In this document: positions 60,119 to 64,000 of the stretch, in pieces
Layout of the letters: each line of letters opens with the position of its first letter
How positions within the stretch are numbered: position 1 is the stretch's first letter
Translations under genes and position numbers: made by a program
The notes under the pieces: generated by a model
The model's input: only the letters and a program-made list of their open reading frames with translations
Told to the model about the DNA's origin: nothing
Database searches by the model: none
Assembly: GCF_020165855.1 (NCBI RefSeq)
Contig: NZ_JAIUFY010000007.1
Location: 62,001 to 126,000 of the forward strand
DNA: 64,000 nucleotides
DNA from: Celeribacter litoreus
GTDB taxonomy: Bacteria > Pseudomonadota > Alphaproteobacteria > Rhodobacterales > Rhodobacteraceae
Direction: 5' to 3'

Positions 60119-60685
60119 GTGCCCCATCTTCCCTTCCTGCCCGAAAACGCAGGCCCGCCGAATGTGTTCAAACGCTACAAAGAGATCTACGGCCCGTTTT
60201 CCGAAATGAGCCAGGCTCTCATGAACGGGCCGTCGCCCCTGACGCCAGCGCAGCGCGAAATCATCCTCGCGTTCGCGGCGGGGGTGTCGGGGAACAACTT
60301 TGTTTTCACGGGCCACAGTGCGGTCGCCTATGCCCACGGGGTTGAGGAGGGTCTGTTGGAGGCGCTCGTTGCGGATCTCGACACCGCCAATGTCGCGGAT
60401 GATTTCCGCGAATTGCTGCGCTTTGTCCGCAAACTGATGCTCACCCCGTCAGAGATGGAACAGGCGGACGCCGATGAGGTATTTGCCGCCGGTTGGGACG
60501 AAGACGCCCTCCACAGCGGCATCGCCGTCGCAGGCCGCGCCGCCTTTATGCACCGCCTGATCGCCGGATGCGGCTTTGCCCCCCTCGATCCCGAAGTCGC
60601 CGCCAAACACGCCGCGAAACGGGTGCAAAACGGCTACGTCCAGATGTACGGGTTCCTGAAGGACAAGAAAGAGCGGTCGGCTTAA
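60119..60685 (+). CDS. AhpD/carboxymuconolactone decarboxylase-like protein lacking the redox Cys pair
   Basis: 188 aa helical protein of the peroxidase-related AhpD-like group. The family site CxxCxxH is degenerate: the Cys positions are Asn60 and Phe63, but His66 is kept (SGNNFVFTGH). Peroxidase activity through cysteines is therefore unlikely. It is the last gene of the ring-opening operon. The start is GTG at 60119 behind GAGAGGAGGCGCGC. Function unknown. Confidence 0.68.
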   Translation: MPHLPFLPENAGPPNVFKRYKEIYGPFSEMSQALMNGPSPLTPAQREIILAFAAGVSGNNFVFTGHSAVAYAHGVEEGLLEALVADLDTANVADDFRELLRFVRKLMLTPSEMEQADADEVFAAGWDEDALHSGIAVAGRAAFMHRLIAGCGFAPLDPEVAAKHAAKRVQNGYVQMYGFLKDKKERSA

Positions 60686-60915
60686 GCTCCGCCGCGTGTC
60701 TTGGGCCAACTCTGTAACGCTTTGCGGTGGCCCTTTGGTGCGCACGGTCTCCTCTGACGTGGCATGATATTGCGTGGAAAGGGCTAGCAAATTCTTTCCC
60801 GTTTTTCGGGTCCCGCAGAAAATTTTTGCCGAATATCGTGATTGCGTTCGGAAGAACGAAAAAGAGGTGCGCGGTGCTTCGGGTAGAATGGGGCTGACCA
60901 CTTAGGAAAAGGCCC

Positions 60916-62346
60916 ATGGACGCACAAAACCAACATCCCCTGCTGACCCAATTCCGCGATGCGATGCCCAAAGGGGCGGACCTCGCCGCGCATCTCGTCG
61001 GGAAGGGCGCGGAGTTCGACGGGCCGTTCGGCACGAAAAAGATCGTCTATGCAGACTATGTGGCGTCTGGCCGTGCGCTGATGTGTGTTGAGCAATTCAT
61101 TCTGGAAAACGTGCTGCCTTTCTACGCCAACAGCCACACCGAAGCCTCCCATTGCGGTGGCTTTATGACCCGGTTGAGGAATGCGGCCCGTGCGACGGTT
61201 GCGGCGCATTGCGGCGCGGATGAACGTCATGCCGTCGTGTTCGCCGGATCGGGCGCGACCGCCGGTATCAATCGGCTGGTGCGGCTCTTCGAGGCAGATA
61301 CAGGGCGGGTGAAAGTCATCATTGGCCCGTATGAACATCACTCCAATATTCTTCCGTGGCGCGAGAGCGGGGCGGAGGTGGTCGAGCTGCCCGAAGCTCC
61401 GACGGGCGGTCCCGACATGGACGCGCTTGATGCCGAACTGCGAAATGCCGACGCCTATGACCGCGTCATCTGCGCGTTTTCTGCGGCCTCTAACGTGTCG
61501 GGCATCATTGCCGATGTTGAACAGATCACCCGCAAAGTCAAAGCGGCGGGGGCCAAGATCATCTGGGATTACGCCGGAGGCGGCCCCTACCTGCCGATGA
61601 ATATGTCACCGGCGAAGGACGCCGAAATTGATGCGTTGGTCTTCTCTCCGCACAAATTCATCGGCGGGCCGGGCGCGTCCGGTGTGCTTGTCCTGCGTCG
61701 CGATGCCGTGATGTCCGACCGCCCGACCTGGGTTGGCGGCGGCACTGTGCGGTTCGTGTCTTCAGAGACGCATGACTACAGCAGCCAGATCGAACACCGT
61801 GAAGAAGCCGGAACGCCGAATGTCATTGGCGATATCCGCGCGGGTCTGGCGGTGATTGTCAAAGAGGAGATCGGGCAGGATTTCATGTTTGAGCGCAATC
61901 GCCACCTCGCGAAACGTGCGCTCGCCGAGCTTGAGAAATCGCCGATGATCGAACAGCTCGGATTGACCGAGCCTGACCGCCTTCCGATCCTGTCTTTCCG
62001 TGTGCGTCATCCGGAGGGTGGCTTCGTCCACCATCAGTTCGTGACCAAATTGCTGAGCGACCGATACGGGGTGCAAGCGCGCGGCGGCTGCGCCTGTGCT
62101 GGTCCTTATGTCCTGCGGCTGCTCGGTCTGAGCGATGTTGCTGCGGATTTGCGCGACGAAATCCTCGCAGGGCATGAGATGGAGAAGCCGGGCTTTGTGC
62201 GGTTCAATCTCTCCGTGCTGATGAGCGACGCCGAAGTGGCGTTCATTCTGGAAAGCGTGCGCGCCATTTCAGAGGAGGCGCACCGCTTTTCCGACTCCTA
62301 TTGCGTGGACCCCTCACGGGCGATTTTCACGGCGCAAGCGGCCTAA
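60916..62346 (+). CDS. Class V PLP-dependent aminotransferase (cysteine desulfurase-like)
   Basis: 476 aa. Lys247 (SPHKFIGGPGASG) binds PLP; Asp and Tyr in IIWDYAGGGPY and HHSNILPWRE match the class V fold. The Cys-rich loop GGCACAGPY near the C-terminus sits where desulfurases have their active Cys. It could be a cysteine desulfurase-like or other class V lyase; no Fe-S assembly genes are adjacent. The 230-base gap upstream (60686-60915) lacks a well-spaced sigma-54 promoter, so I place this gene outside the island. The ATG has GGAAAAGGCCC upstream. Confidence 0.8.
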   Translation: MDAQNQHPLLTQFRDAMPKGADLAAHLVGKGAEFDGPFGTKKIVYADYVASGRALMCVEQFILENVLPFYANSHTEASHCGGFMTRLRNAARATVAAHCGADERHAVVFAGSGATAGINRLVRLFEADTGRVKVIIGPYEHHSNILPWRESGAEVVELPEAPTGGPDMDALDAELRNADAYDRVICAFSAASNVSGIIADVEQITRKVKAAGAKIIWDYAGGGPYLPMNMSPAKDAEIDALVFSPHKFIGGPGASGVLVLRRDAVMSDRPTWVGGGTVRFVSSETHDYSSQIEHREEAGTPNVIGDIRAGLAVIVKEEIGQDFMFERNRHLAKRALAELEKSPMIEQLGLTEPDRLPILSFRVRHPEGGFVHHQFVTKLLSDRYGVQARGGCACAGPYVLRLLGLSDVAADLRDEILAGHEMEKPGFVRFNLSVLMSDAEVAFILESVRAISEEAHRFSDSYCVDPSRAIFTAQAA

Positions 62347-62362
62347 GACATCGGAACGAAGA

Positions 62363-62391
62363 CACATGGCTGGTCCGCGACCGATCATGTG
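62363..62391. terminator. Hairpin between convergent genes
   Basis: CACATG/CATGTG outer arms and GGTC/GACC inner arms form a two-part stem between the aminotransferase (+) and the Lrp gene (-). The T-tail is weak (CTTTAGG). Confidence 0.5.
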
Positions 62392-62393
62392 CT

Positions 62394-62855
62394 TTAGGCG
62401 TAGTCCAGCGGCAGTTCCGTGGAGGATCGGATGGTCTCCATCGCGAACATGGAGGACACGTCGTAAATGTCGACCTTATCAATGAGGCGCTGATACACCA
62501 TGTCAAAGGTTGCAATGTCCGGCACGACGGCGCGGAGCATGTAGTCAACATCTCCGGCGAGCCGGAACACATCCACGATTTCGGGGATTTGGTTCACCGC
62601 ATCCACAAAATCCTTTGCCCATTTTTTCGTGTGCTGATTGGTGCGCACCGCCATAAAGACAGAGACGCCGACGTTAAGCTTGGCTTCATCCAGAAGCGCG
62701 ACGCGCTTTTTGATATACCCTTGCTCCTCGAGCTTTCGGATGCGGCGCCAACAGGGCGTCACGCTCAATCCGATCTCATCGGCGATTTCAGCGACCGATT
62801 GCTCGGTACTTCTCTGCAAGAGCATCAAGATCTTTCGATCATAGCTATCAAGCAT
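62394..62855 (-). CDS. Lrp/AsnC-family transcriptional regulator
   Basis: 153 aa. The winged helix-turn-helix is at about residues 18-50 (SVAEIADEIGLSVTPCWRRI), followed by the RAM ligand-binding domain (GDVDYMLRAVVPDIATF). These proteins sense amino acids and often control neighbouring transport or metabolism genes. It lies downstream of the polyamine-type ABC genes on the same strand. It is the only DNA-binding regulator in the window besides the rpoN fragment and is not of the kind that activates sigma-54. Confidence 0.92.
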   Translation of the reverse strand: MLDSYDRKILMLLQRSTEQSVAEIADEIGLSVTPCWRRIRKLEEQGYIKKRVALLDEAKLNVGVSVFMAVRTNQHTKKWAKDFVDAVNQIPEIVDVFRLAGDVDYMLRAVVPDIATFDMVYQRLIDKVDIYDVSSMFAMETIRSSTELPLDYA

Positions 62856-63033
62856 AGGGGTCTCCTGACTGCCTTGTTCACACCTGACGTTTATGGATTA
62901 TTTTACCCCGTTTATGCTTAAGCGTGAGAAAAATTTTCTATTATTTCGAAGTCTGGCGCATAACATGCCGCGCTCAACCCGTGTTGTCTAGGGCCGTGTG
63001 CGTCCGGCCAGACCTGTCTCAGGGCGCATCTGC

Positions 63034-63825
63034 TCAGGTGGCGACGGTCATCTTTTCGATCCCGTAGAGCCTGTCTGCCACGACGAGCGCGATCACAGCC
63101 AGAGCGAGTTGCAGGGTCGAAAGGGCTGCGATGGAGGGATCAAACTGATGCTCCATGTAGGCCAGCATCACGACCGGAAGCGTGTTGGTCTGCGCAGAGC
63201 CGAAGAAGTAGCTGACCGGCAGGTTGTCAAAGGAGGTCAGGAAGGAAAAGAGCGACCCCGCGGCGATACCTGGCCGGATGAGGGGGAGGGTCACCTCCTG
63301 AAATGTCCGAAAGCGCGACGCGCCGAGGATCATCGCAGCCTCTTCATAGGCAGGCGGCACGGCGCGGTAGACGGCGGCGACAGTGCGGATGACATAAGGC
63401 AGGCAGATCACCGTGTGCACGATGGCGAGTGCGAGGAACGAGATGCCGAAGCCCATCCATGATAGGAAGAAGAGCGAGGCGAACCCGATCACGATCATCG
63501 GCATCGACAGGGGCGAGAGCAGGAAGGTGGTGATTGTTGTCGCCCAGCCGGAGCGCGAGCGCGACAGATAGAGCGCCGCCGGAATGCCGAGGACGCAGGA
63601 GGCGACGGTGGCCACGACTGCGAGTTTGAGACTGACCCAAAGGCTGTCGATGAAGGGTTCGTATTCAAAGATGCGGGCGAACCACTTGAGCGACCAGCCG
63701 GGGATCGGGAAGGCCGCAAAGCCCGCCGAGGTGAAGGAGATCACCACGACAACCGCGATCGGCAGGATCATGAAGATAAAGAAGGCAACGGTGAACAGCC
63801 AGAGGGCCCAGTCAGTGAGACGCAT
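63034..63825 (-). CDS. Polyamine/opine-type ABC transporter permease (PotC-like)
   Basis: 263 aa with six membrane segments and the EAA loop EEAAMILGASRFRTFQEVTLPLIRPGI that contacts the ATPase. It belongs to the spermidine/putrescine-type (PotC) half of an import channel. The ATG at 63825 follows AAGGAGCGTAAC; the frame extends slightly upstream but overlaps the partner gene. Coupled to the partner permease gene, which ends 1 base before the start codon. Confidence 0.88.
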   Translation of the reverse strand: MRLTDWALWLFTVAFFIFMILPIAVVVVISFTSAGFAAFPIPGWSLKWFARIFEYEPFIDSLWVSLKLAVVATVASCVLGIPAALYLSRSRSGWATTITTFLLSPLSMPMIVIGFASLFFLSWMGFGISFLALAIVHTVICLPYVIRTVAAVYRAVPPAYEEAAMILGASRFRTFQEVTLPLIRPGIAAGSLFSFLTSFDNLPVSYFFGSAQTNTLPVVMLAYMEHQFDPSIAALSTLQLALAVIALVVADRLYGIEKMTVAT

Positions 63826-63826
63826 G

Positions 63827-64000
63827 TTACGCTCCTTGTCTGCGCACAAGGCGCAATTGCAGCCAGAGACAGGCCAATGCGATCACCAACAGGATCGTGC
63901 TCATCGTTGAGGCCAGTGCGAAGTCGCGCGTGGTGTTGAACTGCTGGTAGATCAGTAGCGGCAGCGTCTGGAACCCGCCGCCCAGAAGAACGAGTGTCAC
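63827..64000 (-). CDS. Polyamine/opine-type ABC transporter permease (PotB-like), C-terminal part
   Basis: Partial gene: the last 57 codons and TAA stop are visible and the rest lies beyond the right edge. The readable part, VTLVLLGGGFQTLPLLIYQQ, then a membrane segment and a basic tail ending VRRQGA, matches the C-terminus of PotB-type permeases. It is the partner of the PotC-like protein immediately downstream. Confidence 0.75.
   Translation of the reverse strand: MTLVLLGGGFQTLPLLIYQQFNTTRDFALASTMSTILLVIALACLWLQLRLVRRQGA

Noticed and set aside
163-60685. Steroid or bile-acid degradation cluster
   Set aside because: The DUF35/thiolase-like pair and MenB-like hydrolases recall steroid pathways, but ring-hydroxylating and meta-cleavage oxygenases and 3-ketosteroid dehydrogenase are absent from the window.
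60760-60774. TGGCATG-ATA-TTGCG upstream of the class V aminotransferase, resembling a sixteenth sigma-54 promoter
   Set aside because: Only nine bases separate GG and GC; sigma-54 promoters need ten. Left unannotated, although a non-standard site is possible.
62954-62969. TGGCGCA-TAAC-ATGCC on the + strand with GG-N10-GC spacing
   Set aside because: The -12 element is poor (ATGC) and it points into the back of a leftward permease gene, so there is nothing for it to drive.
1-64000. Insertion sequences, CRISPR arrays, tRNA or rRNA genes, prophage
   Set aside because: I saw no transposase or integrase frames, no regularly spaced direct repeats and no tRNA- or rRNA-like segments, though small RNAs cannot be excluded by eye.

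Overview
The window reads as a high-GC alphaproteobacterial chromosome segment, most likely Rhodobacterales (Roseobacter/Paracoccus type). This rests on gene style, codon use, the TRAP transporters and the dense overlapping operons; it is not a database result. Almost all of it is one catabolic island of about 60 kb that moves a substrate through CoA thioesters. It holds a large set of beta-oxidation-type enzymes, three alcohol dehydrogenases, two aldehyde dehydrogenases, a GMC oxidoreductase, a split molybdenum hydroxylase, a dedicated electron-transfer flavoprotein, a TRAP transporter and a compound ABC transporter.

The main finding is regulatory. The first 90 bases are the 3' end of an rpoN (sigma-54) gene, including most of the RpoN box. 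Fifteen -24/-12 sigma-54 promoters of the form TGGCAY-N5-TTGC, all with GG-N10-GC spacing, lie in the intergenic gaps in the correct orientation. Six of these gaps carry a back-to-back divergent pair. Nearly every catabolic operon between bases 110 and 60685 therefore appears to be sigma-54 dependent, and an rpoN copy sits directly upstream of the first operon. The rpoN is not followed by hpf/ptsN, its usual neighbours, so it may be a dedicated paralogue. No sigma-54 activator (bEBP) is in the window.

Layout. 1-90: rpoN 3' end. 163-3946 (+): MenB/BadI-like crotonase, DUF35 protein, 2,4-dienoyl-CoA-reductase-like SDR, two hotdog thioesterases. 7870-4052 (-): Cys-less thiolase-like protein, MaoC hydratase, crotonase, 3-oxoadipyl-CoA-type thiolase. 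8194-9393 (+): acyl-CoA dehydrogenase. 11814-9475 (-): molybdopterin subunit. 12179-17975 (+): TRAP transporter, aldehyde and alcohol dehydrogenases. 19049-17994 (-): AbrB-family membrane protein. 19435-25028 (+): acyl-CoA dehydrogenase, GMC oxidoreductase, SDR, crotonase, beta-hydroxyacid dehydrogenase. 27216-25096 (-): NDP-forming acyl-CoA synthetase. 27490-29270 (+): CoxG/S/M-like genes. 30324-29299 (-): cyclase-family hydrolase. 30510-32185 (+): etfBA. 32393-36509 (+): family III CoA-transferase, aldehyde and alcohol dehydrogenases. 36640-47405 (+): ABC/SMP-30 operon. 49713-47481 (-): alcohol dehydrogenase and an orphan TRAP binding protein. 49969-60685 (+): ring-opening operon. 60916-64000: class V aminotransferase, Lrp regulator and a polyamine-type ABC transporter, probably outside the island.

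How the genes work together. The operon at 49969-55011 carries, in order, a BadI-like ring hydrolase, an acyl-CoA ligase, a canonical enoyl-CoA hydratase, an SDR and an acyl-CoA dehydrogenase. That is the full reaction set of the cyclohexanecarboxylate route (ligation, desaturation, hydration, oxidation, hydrolytic ring opening to a pimeloyl-CoA). It continues with two 3-hydroxyacyl-CoA dehydrogenases and a protein carrying the complete catalytic triad of alpha-methylacyl-CoA racemase. I infer a methyl-branched alicyclic or terpenoid-like acid as substrate. The alcohol/aldehyde dehydrogenases would feed it in as the acid, and the ETF would collect electrons from the three acyl-CoA dehydrogenases. 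The exact substrate cannot be read from sequence.
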